The notes beneath the pieces were generated by a model, which worked only from the letters and a program-made list of their open reading frames with translations, was not told the DNA's origin and ran no database searches. A stretch of DNA of 8,265 bases, from NCBI GenBank assembly GCA_026984595.1, contig JALSRW010000522.1, positions 1 through 8,265 on the forward strand, in the 5' to 3' direction. How positions within the stretch are numbered: the first letter of the stretch is position 1; the number at the start of each line of letters is the position of its first letter. The translations under genes were made by a program, and so were the position numbers. This DNA comes from Alphaproteobacteria bacterium (lineage in GTDB: Bacteria > Pseudomonadota > Alphaproteobacteria > Geminicoccales > Geminicoccaceae). Shown here piece by piece: positions 1 to 7,359 of this stretch.

Positions 1-1145
1 CCGCCGGACCCTCCCACGGTCTCACCGATGTGCCGCTGGCTTCGCGAGCGAGGCGGATCGCGTTCCCGGGCGTGCCCGCTCCGTCGCCTGGCCACTCCGC
101 TTTCCACGGATCCGGCCAACTGCCACGAGCCCCCGTGCCGGCAGACTCGCCGCGCAGCGACATGGACGGGCTCGGCCGTCCAGCCCCCGGTTGGCGGTGA
201 CGGACGGAGAATGTCGGGCGAGGGGTTGCGTGGCCCCTCGTGCTGCCACCGCGGATCGTTCCCACTTCACGTCGGCGAGGCCGGTGAAACCGCGCACAGC
301 GCACGCCATACTCGGCTGCAGGGGATGGCCGGCGACGCTATCATCCGCGGCCGGCTGCAGCGGATTCGGATAGGCCGCGGTGCGGGCTTCCTTCCCGCGC
401 ACCGTGGTGACGGCGCCGTCGCCCGTTGCCGGGATACCACGACCTCCGGCGGTGCGTGTTGCGAACCGGAGGTGGCGCGGAGCGGCTCGGTCCGATGGTG
501 CCGGGGAACTGCCCGTCCATATGCGCCGCGGGAAGGACGCCGTTTCGCCGCTCATCTCCCCGTGATTGCGGCTCGTGCGAACGCGATGGCGATGCCGGGC
601 GGATCGCCGTCACCGCCGATGGTCCGGTTGCGGGGAACGTCTGCCTGCCGGAGCCGCCTCGCCCGAGCGAAGGCCGTCACCTCCGGAGCATGGCGGCGCT
701 CCCTCCGCCTCGGCGTTCCCGTGGAAGCCTCGGGCTCGGGCCGGTGCACGCCCATGCCACGGCCCGGCCGGATGGCGTCGCACTCCGGTTGCACGGGCGC
801 GCTCGGCAGAACGGGCGGCAGCACCGGCTACCATCTCCGGCCCCATCTTCCCTCGGGCGGTACCATCCGACGACCGGGTATGGACGGCCGGCCCGGCCGG
901 GACGCTGCAACAGCGCAAGGAAGCGCTCGCTGGCGCTGCGGGCGTTTCCCGCCTGCCACTGCGGCGAAGGAGGGGCGACGTGCCACCGCTCGGCCCTTTG
1001 CGTCGGTCGGCCCATGCCCGCGGTGCCCGCCGCGGTTCCCGGCAATTGCCGGATCTTCTCTTTTTCCTGTCCTCCGCCGTGGCCCCTCCGCCCGGCATGC
1101 AGGCAGCCGACCCGCCGGCGCCGAGCAGCGCGGGCGGCTGTGGCG
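1..1145. other. Gene-free GC-rich stretch downstream of cheR
   Basis: I see no supportable gene here on either strand. Several frames stay open for hundreds of codons, but their translations are dominated by Arg, Ala, Gly, Pro and stray Cys and match no family I know. Counting by hand over 541-840, the three codon phases are about 67, 74 and 81% GC. A real gene at this base composition normally has one phase (second codon position) near 50% and another near 90%, so no reading direction fits. I found no tRNA T-arm consensus and no insertion-sequence ends. The stretch holds a 14-bp perfect palindrome followed by a pyrimidine tract (1039-1066) and a nine-pair stem at 585-611. It may be the untranslated 3' end of the che transcript, a decayed gene, or non-coding RNA; the sequence does not decide. 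Confidence 0.6.
1039..1066 (+). terminator. Weak intrinsic-terminator-like palindrome and T tract
   Basis: A perfect 14-bp palindrome (CCGGCAATTGCCGG, 1039-1052) can fold as a 5-bp GC stem with an AATT loop. It is followed on the plus strand by a pyrimidine-rich tail containing five consecutive Ts. This layout would stop plus-strand transcription, yet I see no plus-strand gene upstream. It does not serve the minus-strand che operon, because on that strand the hairpin is not followed by Us. The stem is short, so it may be chance. Confidence 0.25.
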
Positions 1146-2069
1146 TCAGGAGGAGCCGAGTGCCGCAGATGCCATGCCCGGTCGGGTCACGGCAGGACCG
1201 GAACCCGCCACTTCCTGCTTTTGCGCGGCCGCTTCCGTTCGTGCCGCCGCAGGCTGATAGACGGCATGGGCACCGGGCACCGGCATCAGCTTGTCGGCGA
1301 TGCCGGCGAGCGATTCGGTGCTTCCGACGAACAGATACCCGTCCGTAGCGAGACGGGAGAGAATGTTGTCGAGAATTTTCCGGCGGGTGGCTTCGTCCAT
1401 ATAGATCAGCACGTTGCGCAGGAAGACGACGTCCACGCTGCCGGCGAAGCGTGGCGGGGAGAGCAGATTGTGCTCGAAGAAGCGGATGTACTTCCTGAGC
1501 TCCGGCTTGGCCTGCCAGCATTTGCCGTTCTGGGAGAAATGGCGGACCAGCAGACGCGCCGGAATCCCGCGCTGGACCTCGAACTGCGAGTAGCAGCCCT
1601 CTGCCGCCCGAGCGATGGCCGAAGCCGAGATGTCGCTGGCGAGGATTTCCACCTGCCAGCCCCGTAGCCGATCGGCGGCCGTCTCCAGGCACATCGCCAG
1701 CGAATAGGCCTCTTGACCGGTCGATGCGGCGGCGCTCCAGAGCCGCAGACGCCGCACACGGCTGCGGCGCTCGATCAGCTTCGGTAGCAGCACCTTCTCG
1801 AAATAGTCGAAGGGACGCGAGTCGCGGAAGAACGAGGTTTCGTTGATGGTCATCGCATCGACCGTAGCGGCCAGGAGCTCGCGGCCGGCGCCGGAGCGCA
1901 GGCGGGAGATCAGGGCGCCGAGATCGGCACAGCCGAAGCGGTTGGCGACCGGAAGCAGGCGGCTCTCGAAGAGATAGGCCTTCTCCGGCGGCAGTACGAT
2001 GCCGGATTGGCGTCGCACCAGATCGATGAGGAACGCGACATCCTCCGCGGCGAGCTGCTTGGTGGTCAT
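1146..2069 (-). CDS. cheR: Chemotaxis protein methyltransferase CheR
   Basis: CheR (307 aa) transfers methyl groups from S-adenosylmethionine to glutamates on chemoreceptors in the cytoplasm, opposing CheB during adaptation. A helical CheR N-terminal domain covers about residues 5-60, followed by TINETSFFRD (74-83). The SAM-binding motif WSAAASTGQEAYSLAM begins at W111 and closely follows the enterobacterial CheR pattern. ASDIS (144-148) and FLRNVLIYMD (216-225) are also typical of the methyltransferase core. The family usually runs to about 270-290 aa; the extra length is an Ala-rich, probably disordered tail after residue 272. The ATG start overlaps the cheB stop as ATGA (4 nt), indicating translational coupling, and there is no strong ribosome binding site of its own. 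It is the last gene of the operon, and I see no good intrinsic terminator after it. Confidence 0.97.
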   Translation of the reverse strand: MTTKQLAAEDVAFLIDLVRRQSGIVLPPEKAYLFESRLLPVANRFGCADLGALISRLRSGAGRELLAATVDAMTINETSFFRDSRPFDYFEKVLLPKLIERRSRVRRLRLWSAAASTGQEAYSLAMCLETAADRLRGWQVEILASDISASAIARAAEGCYSQFEVQRGIPARLLVRHFSQNGKCWQAKPELRKYIRFFEHNLLSPPRFAGSVDVVFLRNVLIYMDEATRRKILDNILSRLATDGYLFVGSTESLAGIADKLMPVPGAHAVYQPAAARTEAAAQKQEVAGSGPAVTRPGMASAALGSS

Positions 2070-3313
2070 GTGCGTATGCCGTCCGTCAGTTTGCGCAAAT
2101 GGCTGCCGATCTGCTGCAGCGGTAGTACCGTGGCCGGGAGACCGGCGGCGACCACCGCACCCGGCATGCCCCAGACTACACTCGTCTCCTTGTCCTGAAC
2201 GACGACCCGGCCTCCGACCTCGACCACTCGGCGGCAGCCTTCGCGGCCGTCGCTGCCCATCCCGGTGAGGATCACTGCCACCAGCCCGTCACGATAGACC
2301 GCGGCCAGGCTGCGCAGCATGGGATCGACTGCCGGGCGACAGAAATTCTCGGGCGGGTCTTTGCTGAGAGCGATGACGGCCTTCCCGGGAACGCCTCTGA
2401 CGAGCATGTGGAAATCCCCGGGCGCCACATAGATCCGACCGGGCTCGACCGGCTCTCCGTCGCGCGCCTCGTGGCAGGGCCGGTCGAGTTCCTGGGCGAT
2501 CTGTTCGGCGAAGGCCGCGGTGAAAGCGGGCGGCATGTGCTGGGTCAGGAAGACCGGCGCCCTGTCCAGGCGGCCGAGATCCCGCAGCAGCCGCAGCACC
2601 GCCTGTGGCCCGCCGGTCGAGCTGCCGATCGCCAAGGCCGCGAAGGCGCCCCCTGCAGCGCGGCGGGCGATGCGGGGCGCGGCTGCGACCGGGCGAGGGC
2701 GGGGCGGGGCGGCCCGTGCCGTCGAAGATTCCGGCATGCGCCGCGGGATGGTCGGGCCGGGGCGCGGAACGGTGGACGTTGGGGTGGCCGCCTGTCGTGG
2801 CTTCGCCGTGGCCGAACCCGGCACGGCAGCGGCGGCACGGGGCGGTGCTTCCAGCCGGCTTCTCAGGGCGGCGCCGCAGGAGCGGATCTTGGTGAGCAGT
2901 TCCTGTCGGAAACTGTCGAAATCGCGGTCCGAGCGGGCACCCGGCTTGCACACATAGTCACTGGCGCCACGTGCCAGGGCCTTGACCGTGACCACCGCTC
3001 CGCGACGGGTATGTGCCGACAGCATGATGACCTGCGGCGCCGGACGGACACGGGCGAGATGTTCGAGGGCGAGGATCCCGTCCATGACCGGCATTTCGAC
3101 ATCGAGCAGCACGATCTCGATCGGCTTTCCGGCGGCCGCCGCCTGGCGCACCAGGTCGACCGCGCTCCTGCCATGCTCGGCCTCGCCGACCACCCGAACA
3201 TCCGGCTCGCGTTCGAGCAGGCGGCGCATCAGATGACGGACGGTGCCCGAATCGTCGGCCAGCAGGACACGATAGGCGCCCTTTTCGGCCCGGGCGGGGG
3301 CATGCTCCCGCAT
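2066..3313 (-). CDS. cheB: CheB: receptor methylesterase/glutamine deamidase with receiver domain
   Basis: CheB (415 aa) removes methyl groups from receptor glutamates and deamidates glutamines, and is activated when CheA phosphorylates its receiver domain. The receiver spans about residues 14-130, with acidic pair D20/D21, phosphoacceptor D71 in VLLDVEMPVMDG, S99 and K123 all present. The catalytic domain runs from about 224 to 410: nucleophile S232 in GSSTGGP, H259 in TQHMP and D355 in TGMGSDG, so the triad is intact. Between them, residues 155-222 form an Ala/Pro/Arg-rich linker, longer than in E. coli CheB (349 aa), which explains the extra length. The start lies 3 nt after the cheY stop and has no obvious Shine-Dalgarno sequence, so translation probably depends on coupling. 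Its stop overlaps the cheR start. Confidence 0.97.
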   Translation of the reverse strand: MREHAPARAEKGAYRVLLADDSGTVRHLMRRLLEREPDVRVVGEAEHGRSAVDLVRQAAAAGKPIEIVLLDVEMPVMDGILALEHLARVRPAPQVIMLSAHTRRGAVVTVKALARGASDYVCKPGARSDRDFDSFRQELLTKIRSCGAALRSRLEAPPRAAAAVPGSATAKPRQAATPTSTVPRPGPTIPRRMPESSTARAAPPRPRPVAAAPRIARRAAGGAFAALAIGSSTGGPQAVLRLLRDLGRLDRAPVFLTQHMPPAFTAAFAEQIAQELDRPCHEARDGEPVEPGRIYVAPGDFHMLVRGVPGKAVIALSKDPPENFCRPAVDPMLRSLAAVYRDGLVAVILTGMGSDGREGCRRVVEVGGRVVVQDKETSVVWGMPGAVVAAGLPATVLPLQQIGSHLRKLTDGIRT

Positions 3314-3316
3314 CGT

Positions 3317-3659
<343 letters not shown>

Positions 3660-3682
<23 letters not shown>

Positions 3683-4169
3683 GATGGGCATCTCCGGAAA
3701 GAGGCGAGTCGGAACGGGAGCAGGTCATTTCGAGGACACGCTCGATGTCGAGCTCGGCGACGATGCCGTCCTCCAGGCGCAGGAGCTGACGCAGCAGATG
3801 CTGCCAGCGTGGTGCAAAGGCGGTGATGTTCTCGTCGATCGCGGCCCCTTCACCGAAGCGGACGACCTCGCCCACTGCGTCCACCAGCAGCGCGTAGAGC
3901 TCGCCGCGCATCTCGATGACCAGGCACTGTTGCTGGTCGGGCGGTGTCGAGCGGTGACCCTCGAGGCAGCAGCGGAGATCGATGGCCACCGCCACCCGGC
4001 CGCGCAGATTGACCACGCCGGCGACCGCCGCCGGTGCGAGGGGAACGCCGTCGAGGCGCTGCGACGGCAGCGCGTACCGTACCCGCTCGACCGGCACGCC
4101 CAGCGTCTTTCCGGCGACCTCGACCAGTACCAGCTCGGCATGTCGGGGATCGGTGCTCGTCTCGCTCAT
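3660..4169 (-). CDS. cheW: Chemotaxis coupling protein CheW
   Basis: CheW (169 aa) is the adaptor that links chemoreceptor tips to the P5 domain of CheA. The beta-rich CheW fold covers about residues 11-148, with the diagnostic VVNLRGRVAVAIDL at 52-65 and a second-half strand LYALLVDAVGEVVRF at 91-105. A polar tail of about 20 residues follows and is encoded partly in the overlap with cheY, so it is probably unconstrained. The ATG start overlaps the cheA stop as ATGA, and AGGAG lies seven bases upstream inside the cheA 3' end: a normal, strong start. The two CheW-like domains at the end of CheA mean this operon encodes three CheW folds. Confidence 0.96.
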
Positions 4170-6922
4170 GACACGCTCCTGGTCTCGGGTCGTGTGACGA
4201 GTTCCTCGACGGCGCGGAACAGCGCTCCCTGGTCGAGCTTCGGCAGATAGCGGTCGAAGCCCAGCTCTTCACCCTTGCGGATGTCCGCCGGCGAGGTTCT
4301 GGAGGTGAGGGCGATCACCGGCGTTTCCCGCCAGCGGGACTGTCGGCACCAGCGGACGAAGGCATAACCGTCCATCTCCGGCATCTCGATGTCCGAGACG
4401 ATCAGATCGAAGTCCTTGCCTTCCTCGCAGAGGGCGATCGCCTGTTTCGGCGAATCCACCGCCCGGACGATGCATCCCTGGTTCTCGAGAAGCGGGATCA
4501 GCAGCGCGCGGAAAAAGGAGCTGTCGTCGATCAGCAGCACCCGGCGCGGATTCTCCGGATCCTCGTCGGCGGCGTCCTTGCCGGCACCGAACCAGCCACC
4601 GAAGACGCTCTCCACGAGGCAGCCGATGTCGATGAGCTCGGTGCTCCGCTCACCGATCACCGCCGCCCCGAGTACCGTCTCCGGGCCGCCGCGGAGGGAA
4701 ATGCGGATCTCCGTCTCGACGACATCGACGATCTTGTCGATGAGGAGGCCGAAACGCCGGCCCGCATCGGCGAAGATCAGGGCCAGCCGCCCGTCGGCTT
4801 CGAGCCCGTAGGTGTTGCCGTCGATGTCGACGAGCGGGACGAGCTCGTCACCGAAGCGGATCACCGTCCGCCCGCTGCAATGCTCGGCGCGTCCGGCCTC
4901 GATGCATTCGATGCGGGAAATGAGCGCCAGCGGCACCGCCCGCAGGATTTCATTGCCGGCCTGGAAGCGTAGGAGCGAGGTCCGGTTGCGCTCCTCCTCG
5001 GCCCCCTCGCTGACGGCATGGACCGCCGCCTGGCGGCTGTGGCGTTCGGCGAGGCGCTTGTCGAGGCCCTTGAGATCGAGGACCATCGCCACCTGGCCGT
5101 CGCCGAGAATGGTGGCGCCGGCGAACACCGTCAGATCCTTGAGCACCGAGGCAATCGGTTCCACCACGATTTCCTCGGAGTCGAGAACGCCGTCGACCAG
5201 CACCCCGTAAGGCTGCCCGCCCGCTTCCAGCACCAGCACATAGCCGGTCTGCGCCTCCTCCTCCGAGCCGGGATCGAGGCCCAGGATCTCGCGCATCGAC
5301 AGGACCGGCAGGAAGCGGTCGCGCAGACGCAGGATCGGACAGCCGTCGACGGTGGTGATCTTGCGTTCGTCGTGGTCGCCGCAGCGCACGATTTCGAGGA
5401 TGCCCAACTGCGGCAGGGCCAGACGATGTTCCGCGACACTGACGATGAGCGCGGGCATGATCGCCAGCGTGAGCGGGATCGACACCGTGAAGGTGGTACC
5501 CTGGCCGGGTTCGCTGTCGACCTTCACGCTGCCACCGATCTGCTCCACGTTGGAGCGTACCACATCCATCCCGACACCGCGCCCGGAGACGTTGGTGACC
5601 TTGTCGGCGGTCGAGAAGCCGGGGGCGAAGATCAGCCCGGCGATCTGTTGGGGCGACATGGCCGCCAGCTCGTCCGGGGTGCACAGCCCCAGTGCCAGCG
5701 CCTTCTGGCCGATCCTTTCGAGATTCAGACCACGGCCGTCGTCACTGATACGGATGACCACGGTGCCGCCTTCCTGGCCGGCGGAAAGGCGCAGCAGGGC
5801 GCGTTCGGGTTTGCCGGCGGCGGCCCGTTCGGCCGGGGTCTCGATCCCGTGATCGACGGCGTTGCGGACCATGTGGGTGAGCGGATCGCGCACATACTCG
5901 AGGAGCTGGCGGTCGAGCTCCGTGCTGCCACCTTCCATGCGCAGCTCGACCTGCTTGCCGAGGGCCGAGGAGAGTTCGCGTACCAGCCGTGGCAGACCCG
6001 ACCAGGCATTGGAAATGGGCTGCATGCGGGCCTTCATCACCCCCTCGCGCAGGGCGGTGGTGATGTTGTCCAGTCGCTGCACGGCGGAGTCGAGCTCCAC
6101 CTTGCCGATCTCGCGTGCAAGGCGGATCAGCTGGTTGCGGGTCAGCACCAGCTCGCTGACGCAGCTCATCAGCGATTCGAGAAGGGCCACCGAGACGCGC
6201 AGCGTGCTGGCCGCCGGCTTGGTGCCGGCCGCGGCCGGGCCGCGGCCGGGCCGCTTTTCGGCCGGCTTCTTGCCGGCCGCCGCACCCTCCGCCGTGGCGG
6301 CGGGCTGCTTCGCGCCGGCATCGGCCGGCTCGCCCGCTTCCGCCCGCGGGGTTTCGGACCGGGCGGGGGCTTCCGGCGAGGCTTCGTCCGCCCCGGCCTC
6401 CTGCGGCGCGGCTTCGTCCGTCCGGGCCTCCTGCGGCGGCGCCTCCGCGGCGCGCGCTTCCTCTGCCGACGCTTCCGCCGCTGCCGGCTTCTCGCCGCCC
6501 GCTTCCTCGGCGACCGGCTCCGGCGCGCCGCCGGCGCCGGCCTCCTCGCCTTCGACCACCCGCAGCAGCTCGGCGATCAGATCCTCGTCGCTGCCCTCGG
6601 GCTCGCGCTGGTCGTTGGCCAGCCCTTGGAGGATCAGCTTGGTACGGTCGAGAGCCTTGAACAGCAGGGTGACGATCTCGGGACTGACCCGCAGGGAGCC
6701 GTCGCGGACCGCTCCCATCACCGTTTCCGCGGCATGGGTCACCCGCTCCAGCCGGGCGAGGCCGAGAAACCCGCTGGTGCCCTTGATGGTGTGCATCACC
6801 CGGAAGATCTCGGCCACCCGTTCACTGTCGTCCGGGTTCTGCTCGAGGGCCACCAGCTCCTGATCGAGCCGGGTGACACCCTCCTCGCATTCGGCGAGGA
6901 ACTCGACGAGAATGTCGTCCAT
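4166..6922 (-). CDS. cheA: Hybrid chemotaxis histidine kinase CheA with two CheW-like domains and a C-terminal receiver
   Basis: CheA (918 aa) autophosphorylates under receptor control and passes phosphate to CheY and CheB. Domains in order: Hpt about 1-105, phosphorylated histidine H44 in MHTIKGTSGFLG; an Ala/Glu/Pro-rich linker about 106-238 with tandem repeats and no visible P2 CheY-binding domain; dimerisation helices about 239-300; HATPase about 300-485 with N354 in HMVRNAVDHGIE, DDGRG 394-398, GRGVG 447-451 and GQGTTF 473-478; a first CheW-like P5 domain about 487-625; a second about 645-775; and a receiver about 793-912 with D799/D800, phosphoacceptor D844, T873 and K895. All catalytic residues are intact. 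Typical CheA is about 650-700 aa; the extra CheW and receiver explain the length. The frame is open upstream, but the Hpt fold begins at MDDILVEF, so I use the ATG at 6922, 5 nt after the small upstream gene. GTG at 6931 is a less likely alternative. Confidence 0.96.
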   Translation of the reverse strand: MDDILVEFLAECEEGVTRLDQELVALEQNPDDSERVAEIFRVMHTIKGTSGFLGLARLERVTHAAETVMGAVRDGSLRVSPEIVTLLFKALDRTKLILQGLANDQREPEGSDEDLIAELLRVVEGEEAGAGGAPEPVAEEAGGEKPAAAEASAEEARAAEAPPQEARTDEAAPQEAGADEASPEAPARSETPRAEAGEPADAGAKQPAATAEGAAAGKKPAEKRPGRGPAAAGTKPAASTLRVSVALLESLMSCVSELVLTRNQLIRLAREIGKVELDSAVQRLDNITTALREGVMKARMQPISNAWSGLPRLVRELSSALGKQVELRMEGGSTELDRQLLEYVRDPLTHMVRNAVDHGIETPAERAAAGKPERALLRLSAGQEGGTVVIRISDDGRGLNLERIGQKALALGLCTPDELAAMSPQQIAGLIFAPGFSTADKVTNVSGRGVGMDVVRSNVEQIGGSVKVDSEPGQGTTFTVSIPLTLAIMPALIVSVAEHRLALPQLGILEIVRCGDHDERKITTVDGCPILRLRDRFLPVLSMREILGLDPGSEEEAQTGYVLVLEAGGQPYGVLVDGVLDSEEIVVEPIASVLKDLTVFAGATILGDGQVAMVLDLKGLDKRLAERHSRQAAVHAVSEGAEEERNRTSLLRFQAGNEILRAVPLALISRIECIEAGRAEHCSGRTVIRFGDELVPLVDIDGNTYGLEADGRLALIFADAGRRFGLLIDKIVDVVETEIRISLRGGPETVLGAAVIGERSTELIDIGCLVESVFGGWFGAGKDAADEDPENPRRVLLIDDSSFFRALLIPLLENQGCIVRAVDSPKQAIALCEEGKDFDLIVSDIEMPEMDGYAFVRWCRQSRWRETPVIALTSRTSPADIRKGEELGFDRYLPKLDQGALFRAVEELVTRPETRSVS
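6231..6252. repeat. 11-bp tandem repeat (GCGGCCGGGCC x2) in the cheA linker
   Basis: Two perfect adjacent copies of an 11-bp GC-only unit lie within the codons for the basic end of the CheA linker (RPGRGPAAAG region). The unit length is not a multiple of three, so gain or loss of one copy by slippage would shift the cheA reading frame. The tract can also form strong secondary structure. It may simply reflect biased composition. Confidence 0.6.
6381..6440. repeat. 30-bp imperfect tandem repeat encoding a decapeptide in the CheA linker
   Basis: Positions 6381-6410 and 6411-6440 match at 26 of 30 bases. They encode adjacent decapeptides of the form QEARTDEAAP and QEAGADEASP, and flanking units (EEARAAEAPP before, a partial EAPARSE after) show that the array once had three or more units. 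The repeat keeps the frame, so length changes would alter only the tether between the Hpt and dimerisation domains of CheA. Confidence 0.75.
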
Positions 6923-6927
6923 CGTGA

Positions 6928-7119
6928 TCACTGCCGCCCGTTGCGATATTCGGCCAGACTGATGACTTCGCCCCGCGGCAGGAACGCCGTCAGGAGATCC
7001 TGCGGTGCGGCCTCCTGCTGCCGGCCGGGTTGCGCAGGCGCCACCGCGGGCGCCCTCGCGCGGTCGGCGTCGCTCGTGGCCGGTGCCAGGAGGGAGAGAA
7101 CGCGGCGAATGAGATGCAT
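6928..7119 (-). CDS. Small protein of unknown function heading the che operon (63 aa)
   Basis: I do not recognise this protein. From ATG at 7119 it is 63 aa: a short hydrophobic/basic start (MHLIRRVLSLLAP), a flexible Ala/Pro/Gln middle (14-40), then a more ordered end, DLLTAFLPRGEVISLAEYRNGRQ as two parts (41-50 and 51-63). Support for coding: AAGAGGAG with AGGAG ten bases upstream of the ATG; about 81% of third codon positions are G or C by my count; and the TGA stop lies 5 nt before the cheA ATG, the same packing as the other operon genes. The frame extends to a GTG at 7173, which lacks an evident ribosome site. The hydrophobic start is too short for a confident membrane segment. It could be a co-regulated accessory protein of the chemosensory array, or a leader whose translation feeds ribosomes to cheA, which has only a weak ribosome site. 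Confidence 0.68.
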   Translation of the reverse strand: MHLIRRVLSLLAPATSDADRARAPAVAPAQPGRQQEAAPQDLLTAFLPRGEVISLAEYRNGRQ

Positions 7120-7176
7120 TGTGCCAGATCTCCTCTTGCTGCCCCTGCAGCCGGCGACGATCCTGCCACCCACCCG

Positions 7177-7192
7177 TTATTTTTCGGTTAAC
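7177..7192 (+). promoter_or_regulatory. Candidate CtrA-binding box (TTAT-N7-TTAAC)
   Basis: TTAT, seven bases, then TTAAC matches the known alphaproteobacterial CtrA consensus TTAA-N7-TTAAC at eight of nine specified bases with exact spacing. The other strand reads TTAA-N7-ATAAC, also one mismatch, because GTTA and TAAC flank the site as an inverted pair. It lies about 57-73 bp upstream of the first che-operon start codon and about 170 bp upstream of ettA. CtrA is known to control motility and chemotaxis genes in many alphaproteobacteria; binding here is inferred. Confidence 0.45.
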
Positions 7193-7244
7193 GTCGTCCC
7201 GCTCCGCTCGCGGCGGCACCGGCACCGTTCCCGCGGGGCGGGGA

Positions 7245-7273
7245 TGGTCACGGCCCGGAGGCTGGACTAGATA
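7245..7273 (+). promoter_or_regulatory. Possible sigma70-type promoter for ettA
   Basis: TGGTCA (7245-7250) and TAGATA (7268-7273) are separated by exactly 17 bp and lie about 90 bp upstream of the ettA start. Agreement with TTGACA/TATAAT is modest (about four of six and three of six), so this is only the best candidate I can see on this strand. Confidence 0.28.
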
Positions 7274-7359
7274 GGCTCGAGCGGCGCGCCGACGGGGATT
7301 GCCGGCGGCCGCCACCGCCCGGCCCACCTCTTTCCGTACAGCCGAAACAAAGGAACAGC

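Larger units (their letters stand above)
7120..7359. promoter_or_regulatory. Divergent intergenic control region between che operon and ettA
   Basis: About 240 bp separate the start of the small che-operon gene (leftward) from ettA (rightward), so promoters for both must lie here or just inside. It is very GC-rich apart from an AT-rich island at 7176-7192. The minus side contains the AAGAGGAG ribosome site (7137-7130). The plus side holds a weak sigma70-like promoter and the AAAGGA site before ettA. A NotI-type GCGGCCGC palindrome occurs in the presumed ettA leader near 7305-7312. I saw no separate gene in it. Confidence 0.6.

Noticed and set aside
22..555. 177-codon open frame on the minus strand
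   Set aside because: No domain or motif, biased composition and no ribosome site; overlaps equally open plus-strand frames.
490..640. Imperfect repeat of CCGATGGT...CGGGGAAC at about 493-508 and 616-637
   Set aside because: Copies differ by an internal insertion and the shared pieces are short; expected by chance in DNA of this composition.
884..901. GGCCGGCCCGGCCGG near-palindrome as a protein-binding site or terminator
   Set aside because: Simple GC alternation common in this window, with no T tract and no associated gene.
28..1257. 409-codon open frame on the plus strand
   Set aside because: Rich in Arg, Cys, Gly and Pro with no recognisable motif, no ribosome site, non-coding phase composition, and its 3' end runs antisense into cheR. 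Accidental opening in high-GC DNA.
610..1692. 360-codon minus-strand frame overlapping cheR
   Set aside because: It reads through cheR out of frame; the overlapped part is clearly CheR in another frame and the rest is low-information Arg/Gly/Pro sequence.
7120..7130. TGGCAC as half of a sigma54 promoter before the small gene
   Set aside because: No TTGC at the required five-base spacing, and the element overlaps the start-codon region.
5018..7270. 750-codon plus-strand frame antisense to cheA
   Set aside because: A long shadow of cheA caused by strong G/C at third positions; its sequence mirrors CheA codons and has His/Arg/Gly-rich composition with no family match.
6923..7327. N-terminal extension of CheA by 135 codons
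   Set aside because: The frame is open upstream, but the extension is low-complexity, overlaps the better-supported small gene, and the Hpt domain begins right at the ATG at 6922.
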